From positions 1 through 34,331 of the forward strand of contig JAKITD010000027.1 of the NCBI GenBank assembly GCA_021648265.1: a stretch of 34,331 bases of DNA, read 5' to 3'. Origin of the DNA: Flavobacteriaceae bacterium (GTDB lineage: Bacteria; Bacteroidota; Bacteroidia; Flavobacteriales; Flavobacteriaceae). Below the pieces are notes generated by a model. That model was not told the DNA's origin. It saw only the letters and a program-made list of their open reading frames with translations, and did not search any database. Both the position numbers and the translations under genes were made by a program. Below are positions 17,269 to 25,180 of this stretch, one piece after another. Every line of letters starts with the position of its first letter. Position 1 is the first letter of the stretch.

Positions 17269-19425
17269 TTAATTTTTAACAATTTTCTTAATAGCTATTT
17301 TCCCACTTTGAGAAGTTATTTTTAGAATATATATTCCGTTAGATAACCTTGAAACATCAACTTCTTGGGTGGTTACTTCTTTTATTTTTTGCCCTAATTG
17401 GTTATAAATGGTTACTTTTTCTAAAGTTTCATTTTTTAAATTAATTGTAAAAGTATTTGATACTGGGTTTGGAATTATCGTAATATTATTAATTAAATTA
17501 TCTGAAACTCCTAAAAACGGTTCTACGGTTAGTTCAAAAGAATTATCACTTATGTTACCAGATTGATCCTCTCCCGTAAAGGTTATTGTATAAGTACCTC
17601 CTTCTGGCAACAAGGTTCCAGAAGCAGGATTTTGTGTTGTAATAGTAACGGGATTTGTACAATTATCGGTAGCGGTAGCTTCTCCAGTTGCAAAATAATC
17701 CGGTAATATATACGTGTTTGTATTATTTGCTAACACTGTTTGGTCTATCAGACAGGTTACTATTGGCACTACAGTATCTTCTACGGTAACCACAGCTGTA
17801 CAAGTATCGGTATTTCCGGAAGCATCGGTTACGGTTAAAGTTACGTCATTGTTTCCAATATTACTACAATCAAAAGATGAAATGTCTATGCTTGTTGAAG
17901 CAATTTCGCAGTTATCTGCACTACCGTTATCCACATCAGTAGTAGTGATGTTTACTTGTCCGTTTACATCTAATTGAACGGTGATGTTTTGACAGGAAGC
18001 TGTTGGTAAAACAGTGTCTTCTACGGTAACCACAGCTGTACAAGTATCGGTATTTCCGGAAGTATCGGTTACGGTTAAAGTTACGTCATTGTTTCCAATA
18101 TTACTACAGTCAAAAGTTGAAATGTCTATGCTTATAGTGTTGAATCCTGTAGAGCCTCCATTTACATCATCTGCGATAATGGTTACTGTTCCATTTGTAT
18201 TAAGTTGAGTTGTAATATCTTGACACTGAGCAGTGAGTGTTATTGTGTTCATACCTTCGTTTCTCCACCTAACATAATTAAAACTCCAGCGATAATTCTG
18301 ATTATACGTTTTAGTGTTCCAACCAACATTTGTTGTTGCAACACCTGCTTCCCAAAGTTTATCTCCTATATTTATATAATCTAGGTCTCCAGTTTGTTTA
18401 AATACCCAAGCGTATAGTGGGCAAATTAATAAGTTTAGCGCAGGAGCAGGACTAGCACTGTTAATGCTTTCGTAACGTAAGGCTGAATAACCAGTTCCTC
18501 CTTCATCACCCCAAGTTGCATAATTGTAGCCACTCATATCTTCTACCCACATTAATTTACCTGCATTATCACCACTTTCAACGGTTGCTGTATATCTCAT
18601 GTGATATGCTACTTGTTGAAGTGCTTCTGGTATAGTACGAGTTGAATTGTACAATACTGATGGATGTGTAAATAGTGCTGAAGGATCTCGATTATTTTCA
18701 ATTTCCCATTCATAAAATTCTATAAGTGCTTCAGAAGTTAGGGCTATCATAAATGGAGATAGCCTATGAGTATCTGGAGAAGCGTAGGTTTCTGTTATCC
18801 ATTCATCTAAATGTTTCATAGACATTGCTATATAGATAGCAAGTGCTTCTTCTTGGCGAGGATGCCCAAATTTTTCAGCATTTATATGTGCAGAAATCAT
18901 ATAAGCAATTTCACGAGAACGTCTTTCGTAATACCAATTTGCTGTATAACTAGAAATTAATACGTTTGCATAAGAACCATTATCACGCATTCTTAAAACA
19001 CCTTCAATAGATATAGGGTCTGATGTCCGTTCTGCATCCATTGCTATACCATGAGAAAATCGTCTCCAACCTTGTACATACCATGGAATAGTATTATTAT
19101 AATTAAAACGTGCATCTAAATATACTCTATAAATACGTTCGGCTTCTTGTGCGTGCGCATTCCATGGTTCTGCTTGTTCGGTATAATCTGCTATTTGAAA
19201 ATAGATACGTTGGGCGTCATAATAAATTCCATTATGCTCGTACATACCTCCATTTGTTGGAGGGTCATAAGTTTGTAAATAAACTCCCCAATGATCGCCC
19301 CAAGTTGTCATATTACTTTCCCATTGCTCGAATAAAGGAGGTTGTGCATTGGTTTTAATGGTGAAAATGAATAAAAGAATTATTAGTGATAATAGTAGCC
19401 TGAGTTTTTGGTTTACTTGTTTCAT
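17269..19425 (-). CDS. Secreted protein with helical N-terminal domain, HYR-type repeats and T9SS sorting domain
   Basis: The 718-residue protein begins with a signal peptide (about residues 1-27, ending KTNAQ). Residues 28-392 form an unrecognised, tryptophan- and tyrosine-rich, mostly helical domain (HAQEAERIYRVYLDARFNYN, EDMSGYNYATWGDEGGTGYS) that looks like an alpha/alpha-barrel enzyme of the polysaccharide lyase or glycosidase kind; I cannot name the family. Three HYR-like Ig domains of about 80 residues follow (about 397-470, 475-552, 555-635), the first two nearly identical over about 40 residues. A T9SS type A sorting domain ends it (IIPNPVSNTF, YNQLGQKIKEV, LSNGIYILKI). It lies 29 bases after the 660-residue gene, probably in one operon. 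Confidence 0.82.
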   Translation of the reverse strand: MKQVNQKLRLLLSLIILLFIFTIKTNAQPPLFEQWESNMTTWGDHWGVYLQTYDPPTNGGMYEHNGIYYDAQRIYFQIADYTEQAEPWNAHAQEAERIYRVYLDARFNYNNTIPWYVQGWRRFSHGIAMDAERTSDPISIEGVLRMRDNGSYANVLISSYTANWYYERRSREIAYMISAHINAEKFGHPRQEEALAIYIAMSMKHLDEWITETYASPDTHRLSPFMIALTSEALIEFYEWEIENNRDPSALFTHPSVLYNSTRTIPEALQQVAYHMRYTATVESGDNAGKLMWVEDMSGYNYATWGDEGGTGYSALRYESINSASPAPALNLLICPLYAWVFKQTGDLDYINIGDKLWEAGVATTNVGWNTKTYNQNYRWSFNYVRWRNEGMNTITLTAQCQDITTQLNTNGTVTIIADDVNGGSTGFNTISIDISTFDCSNIGNNDVTLTVTDTSGNTDTCTAVVTVEDTVLPTASCQNITVQLDVNGQVNITTTDVDNGSADNCEIASTSIDISSFDCSNIGNNDVTLTVTDASGNTDTCTAVVTVEDTVVPIVTCLIDQTVLANNTNTYILPDYFATGEATATDNCTNPVTITTQNPASGTLLPEGGTYTITFTGEDQSGNISDNSFELTVEPFLGVSDNLINNITIIPNPVSNTFTINLKNETLEKVTIYNQLGQKIKEVTTQEVDVSRLSNGIYILKITSQSGKIAIKKIVKN
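17771..18133. repeat. Tandem repeat inside the HYR region
   Basis: Bases 17771-17893 and 18011-18133 are nearly identical, at an offset of exactly 240 bases (80 codons). They encode two copies of DVTLTVTD-T/A-SGNTDTCTAV and the DCSNIGNN stretch. The near identity at DNA level points to recent duplication or homogenisation of Ig-like modules. Confidence 0.85.
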
Positions 19426-19454
19426 AATACTGATGAATTTGGTTAGTTTTTGGT

Positions 19455-21437
19455 CTATTTTTTTATAAATTTTACAGTTGTTTCTGTCTTGTCAGATGTG
19501 AGCTTTAGGAAATAAATACCTGAATTTAAATATGATATATTTATTTGATTAGTATTGAACGAAGAATTAGATAGAACTTCTTGTCCTATTGTGTTGTATA
19601 TTTTATAACTTTTAATAGATTGTCCTAAAGAATTAATAGTTAGGATATTTTTTGCGGGATTAGGATAGATTTGAATTTTATTTTCAATTTCAGTATTGAT
19701 ACCTAATATTTCAACTGGTGATTTAAGTAATATAACTCCTTCGCTCTGACCTAAAGTTATACTTGTAATTGCTGGACCGTTTGTGTTATCATCAAGCAAC
19801 GGATAATACTCGCCATCTAGTTGATGTGTTACAGGGTTGTTGCCAATATTTGCCCATCCGCCACTACCAAATTGTGCAATAACTAGTGCATTGGAATATT
19901 CTCTTGCTAAAGTTTGATAATCAGATCCACTTGCAAATTCATAAAAGCGATCGGTATTTGTTATTCCCCAATAATCAGCACTAGTTTTTGCTATAGGTAC
20001 TCCAATGTTTATCTCCATATTTGGGTGCCAATGTGTTGGCTCAAAATTACCGTATGGATAACCGCCATAATTTCCTGCATTACCTTTATGAAACATAAAA
20101 TGCGCATTTGGGTGATTTATCAGATAATGTGATGCCAAGATAAATTGTATAAAGTTATACGGAATTTCTGTAGGTGGAGCAAAATTAGTTTGGCTACGAA
20201 CAAACATTTCACGACCATTGTCCATATCATCATACATTTGTACCATGCGTTGAATACGATTTCTGTTAGTAGTGCTGGTAATTAGATACTCTATGGATAA
20301 ATGCATGGTTTCATCGCGATAGTCCATGTAAATATTAGACATCCAGTTATAAACCATATCAACATCAGCAGCATTTACATTAATCACAAATGAATCGCTA
20401 ATATTTTGCTTTAGAAAGACCTCTAGTTCCATTTTCGCATCTGCTAAATCTTGGCGTACTATTATATAAACATCTTCTTCACTCAGACTACCATCTGGAT
20501 TTAGTTCCATAGTGTTTTCTAAATTACTAGTCCAGAAGGCCTCGTTTGCTATGCCATCATAAGTATCAAGAAACAAACCATCCATATAAGTATTTGCCAG
20601 TCCAGGAATTGCCAATCTATCTAATGCCAATGCCTCAAATGCTCTTCTAAAAACATTAGAGGATACGTTAATTCCAGGCCATCCGTGATTCCAACGTACT
20701 CTGGCTCTTGAGTCAAATGCTGTTGGTGCCCAGCCATTAGGATATCCAGGCACTATAATTTCGCCATCATCAGCAGTAGTATATGTCCAATCTCCACTAA
20801 AATTAGGAAAACTAGTACCGTCAACTGGTTGTGGTGAGGCAGTATCAGTAAATAGATAATACTTATCCCTTTGCCCTTGAATAGGTAATAACAGGTGTGG
20901 AACACCATTAATAGGATGCGTAGCACCATCCATATCTGTAACAATCAACCTTGCTCCAGCAGGTAAATCATAGCGTCGGACTAGTTCTATAACTGCTGGA
21001 TTTGATTGTTCTATGTTGACAACTCCTGGAGTACCTGGCCAAGGTGTGTATTCAGTATCTAAAATACGCACAGGTGTATCAACAGTATAATGATAATAAA
21101 TATCCTCAGGATTCAAACCGTTATTAGTAGCCCAGTTTTCCATCCAGTTTCCTTGGCTATAACTAATACTATGATATGCCAAATAAAACATACCTTTGGT
21201 GTTTGGATTTGCTCCTTTCACTGCATTGTAAACTGCGGCATCCCACTGCCCACCGCCAACAATCCAGTCGTGCCGTTGGGCTAGCCATACGGCTTGATCC
21301 AGACGGTCACTGAGAACTGCATAATCATAACCAAAGGTTTTGATGTGTGGGAAATTTTGTTGAGCAATAACAAAACTTGTTGATAGAATCATTATTGTTG
21401 CTAATAGTGTCCTGAATTTTGTGTGTACTAGTTTCAT
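19455..21437 (-). CDS. T9SS-sorted secreted protein, putative glycosidase-like, paralogue 1
   Basis: The 660-residue protein has a signal peptide (about residues 1-25, ending FVIAQ) and a T9SS sorting domain from about residue 588 (IYPNPAKNILTI, YKIYNTIGQEV, LNSGIYFLKL). The central part has the look of a TIM-barrel glycosidase: WLAQRHDWIVGG near 51, the strand MDGLFLDTYDG near 285 with acidic residues at its end, NVNAADVDMVYNW near 353, and a HW/N-rich segment PTHWHPNMEINIGVPIAK near 467. The family may be one of the hypothetical glycosidase families (GHL type), but I cannot assign it. Residues about 130-225 are an extra segment absent from paralogue 2. It follows paralogue 2 by 33 bases on the same strand. 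Confidence 0.8.
   Translation of the reverse strand: MKLVHTKFRTLLATIMILSTSFVIAQQNFPHIKTFGYDYAVLSDRLDQAVWLAQRHDWIVGGGQWDAAVYNAVKGANPNTKGMFYLAYHSISYSQGNWMENWATNNGLNPEDIYYHYTVDTPVRILDTEYTPWPGTPGVVNIEQSNPAVIELVRRYDLPAGARLIVTDMDGATHPINGVPHLLLPIQGQRDKYYLFTDTASPQPVDGTSFPNFSGDWTYTTADDGEIIVPGYPNGWAPTAFDSRARVRWNHGWPGINVSSNVFRRAFEALALDRLAIPGLANTYMDGLFLDTYDGIANEAFWTSNLENTMELNPDGSLSEEDVYIIVRQDLADAKMELEVFLKQNISDSFVINVNAADVDMVYNWMSNIYMDYRDETMHLSIEYLITSTTNRNRIQRMVQMYDDMDNGREMFVRSQTNFAPPTEIPYNFIQFILASHYLINHPNAHFMFHKGNAGNYGGYPYGNFEPTHWHPNMEINIGVPIAKTSADYWGITNTDRFYEFASGSDYQTLAREYSNALVIAQFGSGGWANIGNNPVTHQLDGEYYPLLDDNTNGPAITSITLGQSEGVILLKSPVEILGINTEIENKIQIYPNPAKNILTINSLGQSIKSYKIYNTIGQEVLSNSSFNTNQINISYLNSGIYFLKLTSDKTETTVKFIKK
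19687..19984. repeat. Near-identical tract shared by the two paralogues (copy 1)
   Basis: This stretch matches 21703-22000 (offset 2016) with about five differences in nearly 300 bases, whereas flanking parts of the two genes are clearly diverged. It covers the last part of the catalytic region up to the sorting domain. Confidence 0.85.
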
Positions 21438-21470
21438 AAATTACTAAATTTAAATTGGTTAGAGCATTTG

Positions 21471-23204
21471 CTATTCTATTATAAATTTCACTGCTATTTC
21501 TTCCTTATCAGATATTAATTTTAAAAAATAAATACCTGAGTTTAAATGCGATATATTTATTTGATTCGTATTGAATGAAGAACTAGATTGAACTACTTGT
21601 CCAGTTGTATTGTATATTTTATAAATTATAACAGCCTGTTCTTTATTAGCAATCGTTAGTACATCTTTTACGGGATTAGGATAGATTTGAATTTTATTTT
21701 CTATTTCAGTATTGATACCTAATATTTCAACTGGTGATTTAAGTAATATAACTCCTTCGCTCTGACCTAAAGTTATACTTGTAACTGCTGGACCGTTTGT
21801 GTTATCATCAAGCAACGGGTAATACTCGCCATCTAGTTGATGTGTTACAGGATTGTTGCCAATATTTGCCCATCCGCCACTACCAAATTGTGCAATAACT
21901 AGTGCATTGGTGTATTCTCTTGCTAAAGTTTGATAATCAGATCCACTTGCAAATTCATAAAAGCGATCGGTATTTGTTATTCCCCAATAATCAGCACTAG
22001 CTTTTACTATAGGGACTCCAATATTTATTTCCATATTTGGATGCCAATGTGTTGGTTCTGGATTTCCGTAAGGATATCCTCCATAGTTTCCAGCATTTCC
22101 ATAATGATACATAAAATGTGCATTCTCATGATTTATTAAATAATGTGCAGTTAAAGCAAATTGTATAAATCTAAATGGTATTTCTGTTGGTGGAGCAAAA
22201 TTTGTTTGACTTCGGATAAAAAATTTGCGACCGTCATCCATATCATCATATATTTGTTTAAAACGCGGTATTCTATGTAAATTGGTAGTAGTTGTAACAA
22301 GAAATTCTATACTTAAATCCATAAAATCATCACGATACTGCTCATTATATAAATTACTGTGTAAACCATAAATATAATCGGCATCTGCTGAGTTAGGTTG
22401 AACTCTAAAATTTGGATTTCCTGTTCTTTGATATAAAAAACTCTCTAATTCATTTTTAGAGTTTACGAGGTCTTCTCTTACCTGTGTATAAATTTCTTCA
22501 ATAGTACCAATATCTTTCATTTCAATGGTGTTTTCTAAATGGCTACTCCAATTTCCTGTTTCGACAATTCCTTCAAAAGTGTCTAGAAATAATCCTTCTG
22601 CAAACACATCTATTGTTCCTTCAAGCGTTACAATATATAATGCTAATTCTCGAAAGGCTTCTCTAAAAGCTTGTGATGATGGATTTATACCTACCCATCC
22701 ACCATTCCACCTAACACGAAGTCTTGATTCTTCTAATGTTTCTGCTGAACCTCCACCAAAGCCAGGTATTGTAAGTGTGTTGCCATTGGCAAGATTTATT
22801 GTTGTATCATAATAATAATGATAATAAAGGTCTTCAGGATTATGTCCGTTATTTGTTGCCCAATCCTCAATCCAAACCTGTGTAATTGGTGCTATGCTAT
22901 GATAAGGTAAGTATTTCATTATCTTAGCATTGGGATTTTCGTCTTTTATGGTATTGTAAGTTAGTGCATCTAGGTAATCAACGCCTTGAGAAGACCAATT
23001 TCCTTTTGTGCCTACGACCCAGTCGTGATGATTGGCTAACCATCTCAAGTTATCAAGAAATGCACCATTGTTATCTTGAAATCGTATATAGTCAAAACCA
23101 AATGTTTTAATGTGTGGGAAGTTTTGTTGAGCAATAGTATAATTTGTAGATAGTATAATTGTTGCTAATAAAAATAATTTGAGTTTTTTGTTTAGGTTTT
23201 TCAT
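21471..23204 (-). CDS. T9SS-sorted secreted protein, putative glycosidase-like, paralogue 2
   Basis: The 577-residue protein is a paralogue of the next gene in the operon. It has a signal peptide (about residues 1-25, ending YTIAQ), the shared start QQNFPHIKTFG, the barrel-like strand EGLFLDTFEG near residue 203, NSADADYIYG near 271, PTEIPFRFIQFALTAHYLIN near 340 and the shared THWHPNMEINIGVPI. The sorting domain begins near residue 507 (IYPNPVKDVLTI). Note that the second Asp of the other protein's LDTYDG is Glu here. It lacks the about 95-residue insert of paralogue 1. Substrate is unknown; with its paralogue and the 718-residue protein it could act on an extracellular glycan. Family assignment is uncertain. 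Confidence 0.8.
   Translation of the reverse strand: MKNLNKKLKLFLLATIILSTNYTIAQQNFPHIKTFGFDYIRFQDNNGAFLDNLRWLANHHDWVVGTKGNWSSQGVDYLDALTYNTIKDENPNAKIMKYLPYHSIAPITQVWIEDWATNNGHNPEDLYYHYYYDTTINLANGNTLTIPGFGGGSAETLEESRLRVRWNGGWVGINPSSQAFREAFRELALYIVTLEGTIDVFAEGLFLDTFEGIVETGNWSSHLENTIEMKDIGTIEEIYTQVREDLVNSKNELESFLYQRTGNPNFRVQPNSADADYIYGLHSNLYNEQYRDDFMDLSIEFLVTTTTNLHRIPRFKQIYDDMDDGRKFFIRSQTNFAPPTEIPFRFIQFALTAHYLINHENAHFMYHYGNAGNYGGYPYGNPEPTHWHPNMEINIGVPIVKASADYWGITNTDRFYEFASGSDYQTLAREYTNALVIAQFGSGGWANIGNNPVTHQLDGEYYPLLDDNTNGPAVTSITLGQSEGVILLKSPVEILGINTEIENKIQIYPNPVKDVLTIANKEQAVIIYKIYNTTGQVVQSSSSFNTNQINISHLNSGIYFLKLISDKEEIAVKFIIE
21703..22000. repeat. Near-identical tract shared by the two paralogues (copy 2)
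   Basis: This is the partner of 19687-19984. The encoded ends (from SADYWGITNTDRFYEF to VEILGINTEIENK) are almost the same in both proteins. Confidence 0.85.
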
Positions 23205-23224
23205 AATTTAGAGAATTATTAGTT

Positions 23225-23347
23225 TTATATTTTAACTGTTTTCTTACTAGCCGTTTTTCCATCCCGAGACATCGGGATAATTTTCACAAAATAAATACCT
23301 TTTGATAAGTTTGAAATATTCACTCCGCTAGTAGTTGTTTCTTTTAT
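23225..23347 (-). pseudogene. T9SS sorting-domain remnant carrying a palindrome
   Basis: Downstream of and in frame with a stop at 23348-23350, the minus strand reads IKETTTSGVNISNLSKGIYF, VKI, IPMSRD, then GKTASKKTVKI and a stop at 23225-23227. Except for IPMSRD this is the last 35 or so residues of a T9SS sorting domain. The six odd residues are encoded by a perfect palindrome (23261-23278). No start codon or signal peptide belongs to it, so it is a leftover of a deleted secreted protein. Confidence 0.75.
23261..23278. repeat. Perfect short palindrome
   Basis: ATCCCGA-GACA-TCGGGAT is a 7-base perfect inverted repeat with a 4-base loop inside a sorting-domain remnant. Removing its 18 bases would keep the frame and restore a normal sorting-domain text. 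Confidence 0.7.
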
Positions 23348-23461
23348 TTATTGAGCAACTGGTATAATGTCGACTGTTCTTTTAATTTGTTTTCCTCCTA
23401 ACATTACTAAATAACTAGTAATAATAATTATCACTAAAATTATAATAACAATTATTTTCAT
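23348..23461 (-). CDS. Small membrane peptide of 37 residues (hypothetical)
   Basis: An ATG at 23461 opens MKIIVIIILVIIIITSYLVM followed by LGGKQIKRTVDIIPVAQ and a TAA. The first 20 residues form one long hydrophobic segment with no cleavage site, and the rest is a short polar tail, so it would be a single-pass membrane peptide. It begins 7 bases after the stop of the 323-residue gene on the same strand. The reading continues after its stop, in the same frame, into a sorting-domain remnant, so it may instead be the head of a broken gene. No known function. Confidence 0.45.
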   Translation of the reverse strand: MKIIVIIILVIIIITSYLVMLGGKQIKRTVDIIPVAQ

Positions 23462-23467
23462 TGTGTT

Positions 23468-24439
23468 TTACTTACAGTTAACTTGGAACAGCGATTTCTC
23501 TTCTATTTTATAATTCTTGGACTCTTGTAATGTAAAATCCTTTAAAATTTTATAAGTATAGATAATTGACATGTTATGAAATGAATTATCATTGTTGGTA
23601 TATTCTTCTCCTTCTACATAACTTTTTGTATTTATAAAAGCGTTTTTTTCGGTATTAAATTGATGATGTTTATGTATGTCTTGATGCTCTTTATCACTTT
23701 CAATTCCTCCAAACATATTATACGATGGATTGACGTAAAAGATATCTTTATTAGCCTCTGCTTCCATAAACTTTCTGATAAATTTAATTTCTTCAGAATC
23801 TTCTTCTAGTGGTATTTTTTTAGAATCAGAGAATGATGGGTAATATTTTCCTTTAAAATAAAGTGTATTATCTTTAAATAGTGCTGAAAATGGTAGCGTT
23901 TCTATTTTTTCTTGATTTGTAGAAATGGCTATAAAATCATTATATCCTTCGGAGTTTTTAAAAGTTAAAATTTCACCCTTTTTTTGATCGTACTTTTTAG
24001 TCATGAACAAAATATTATTCACACTTGTATTGAATGTATATACATACGGGAAAGAAAAACAATTGGCACCAACATTAAATATTCGTTGCATGGTATATTT
24101 GCGATTTTTTGTTGAATTTAACTGAGTAAACGTTTGATTATCTTCAAAACCGCTAAAAAATATCTTTGAATCATCTTTTAAATCTTTATTGTGTCTTCCG
24201 TATAATTCAAATGCATTTTTTTTGTTTGGTGTAAATTGAACAGTATTACTATCTGTTATTTGCCACTTTCCTGTTTGGATACCTCCGTAATGTAAAATTG
24301 CATAATCCCCATTTTCTAATATGTTTAATTGAGCTCCAGAATCTATATCATAAGTTCCTATTATATTGAGTTTGTTTTGAGCACTTGCTGTTTTTGTCAT
24401 AACAATTATTGTTATTAATATTAGTTTAATTATTTTCAT
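23468..24439 (-). CDS. Secreted protein of unknown function
   Basis: The 323-residue protein has a signal peptide (MKIIKLILITIIVMTKTASA, then Q). The remainder is a soluble, beta-rich sequence. An early stretch, IIGTYDIDSGAQLNILENGD followed by YAILHYGGIQTGKWQITDSN, resembles lipocalin-like modules that compare a wild-type-like state with GKW; this is only a resemblance. It contains a His-rich motif HQDIHKHHQF near residue 252 and ends SLFQVNCK. There is no sorting domain, so it is probably periplasmic. Its ATG overlaps the TGA of an upstream sorting-domain remnant (ATGA), which suggests it was once the second gene of a coupled pair. Confidence 0.7.
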   Translation of the reverse strand: MKIIKLILITIIVMTKTASAQNKLNIIGTYDIDSGAQLNILENGDYAILHYGGIQTGKWQITDSNTVQFTPNKKNAFELYGRHNKDLKDDSKIFFSGFEDNQTFTQLNSTKNRKYTMQRIFNVGANCFSFPYVYTFNTSVNNILFMTKKYDQKKGEILTFKNSEGYNDFIAISTNQEKIETLPFSALFKDNTLYFKGKYYPSFSDSKKIPLEEDSEEIKFIRKFMEAEANKDIFYVNPSYNMFGGIESDKEHQDIHKHHQFNTEKNAFINTKSYVEGEEYTNNDNSFHNMSIIYTYKILKDFTLQESKNYKIEEKSLFQVNCK

Positions 24440-24540
24440 TCTTTGATTATCTTTTTAATTCCAGTTTTACCACTTTGCGAAGAGATTTTTACAAAATAAA
24501 TACCATTAGATAAATTGAGATTCTTACTTGAATATGCCAA
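24436..24540 (-). pseudogene. T9SS sorting-domain remnant overlapping the next gene's start
   Basis: The minus strand encodes LAYSSKNLNLSNGIYFVKIS followed by SQSGKTGIKKIIKE and TGA. This is the last 30 residues of a type A sorting domain with an undamaged frame. Just upstream (24541-24543) is an in-frame TAA and no start. The rest of the gene is missing; the TGA overlaps the ATG of the 323-residue gene by the classic ATGA arrangement. Confidence 0.75.
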
Positions 24541-25154
24541 TTACTTCGTTTGTTTTTATCTTATTTTGTTATATGTTCTCTATAATTACCCAACAATTTT
24601 AGTGTTATATACTATGCTTATCAGTTACATATTATTAAAATAAATATTTTTGCTTCTTTATTTGATATTGATCAAATTTTCACTGAAAATATATAAAAAA
24701 TCGATTAAAACCAAAATAAATCGACTAAACGCACAAAATGTTAACGAAATTGTTTTTGAAGAAGATGTTGGTTAGCGTTAGTTCTTGCGTAAAATTGAAA
24801 TAGTTTATTTAGATTATATTCTATAAAAAATATTATTAGTGTCCGATAAAAGATTAAAAGATCGCTCCGCTGAAAGATAAAAGACTTAGTTCTAACTATC
24901 ATATAAACAGTAGGTTAGACTGTTGTGTTTATGTAGTAAACAAGCATTAATAAAAAAACAGAAAAGCAAGGTGTCTCTTTTTAATAAAGCTTGATTCTAA
25001 ACTATATATAGGTTTTCAAGAAAACATAAAATTTTTAACAAGTTTAATCTTTCCTATATATAAGTTGATAAACCTACAAGATATCTAAGCCCTTGCAGGA
25101 GATTCAATCCGTATTTTCTTGATAAATGAATGTGAAATAGCTTTATATAAAACG
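24541..25154. other. Long spacer without a supported gene
   Basis: About 600 bases of very AT-rich DNA lie between the remnant and argS. I find no open frame of convincing length, no tRNA and no terminator hairpin. Points of interest are a TTGAT-ATTG-ATCAA palindrome at 24662-24675, two near-copies of AAATCGAYTAAA exactly 20 bases apart (24698-24709 and 24718-24729), and a purine-rich segment with GATCGCTCCGCTGAAAGATA flanked by GATAAAAGA copies near 24846-24888. The part next to argS holds its promoter box. Confidence 0.6.
24662..24675. promoter_or_regulatory. Possible Crp/FNR-type operator
   Basis: TTGAT-ATTG-ATCAA is a perfect inverted repeat with the half-sites and N4 spacing of the FNR consensus. 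No intact gene starts close to it on either strand, so a function is uncertain. Confidence 0.3.
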
Positions 25155-25162
25155 TATATTTG
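25155..25162 (+). promoter_or_regulatory. Bacteroidota -7 promoter box for argS
   Basis: TATATTTG matches TAnnTTTG and lies 18 bases before the argS ATG. No clear TTG at the -33 distance; TGTG is present near 25131. Confidence 0.6.
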
Positions 25163-25180
25163 CAGTCAAAATTTTAAGAA

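Noticed and set aside
17061-17282. A 73-codon open frame as an intact small secreted protein
   Set aside because: It is the head of a larger deleted gene: the matching sorting domain continues in another frame directly after it, and the better start is the ATG at 17261.
17771-18133. Direct repeats as a CRISPR-like array
   Set aside because: The unit is 240 bases, is coding, and has only two close copies; there are no spacers or Cas genes.
17714-18208. Plus-strand open frames opposite the HYR repeats
   Set aside because: They are the antisense of tandem Ig-like repeats, which lack stops on the other strand because of the Thr/Val-rich coding pattern. The minus-strand product has a signal peptide, repeats and sorting domain.
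24738-24803. A 21-codon open frame starting MLTKLFLKKMLV in the spacer
   Set aside because: It is very short, has no promoter or neighbour context and no recognisable sequence.
24541-25154. A tRNA or other structured RNA gene in the long spacer before argS
   Set aside because: I looked for cloverleaf arms, a T-loop GGTTCRA pattern and CCA-like ends and found none.
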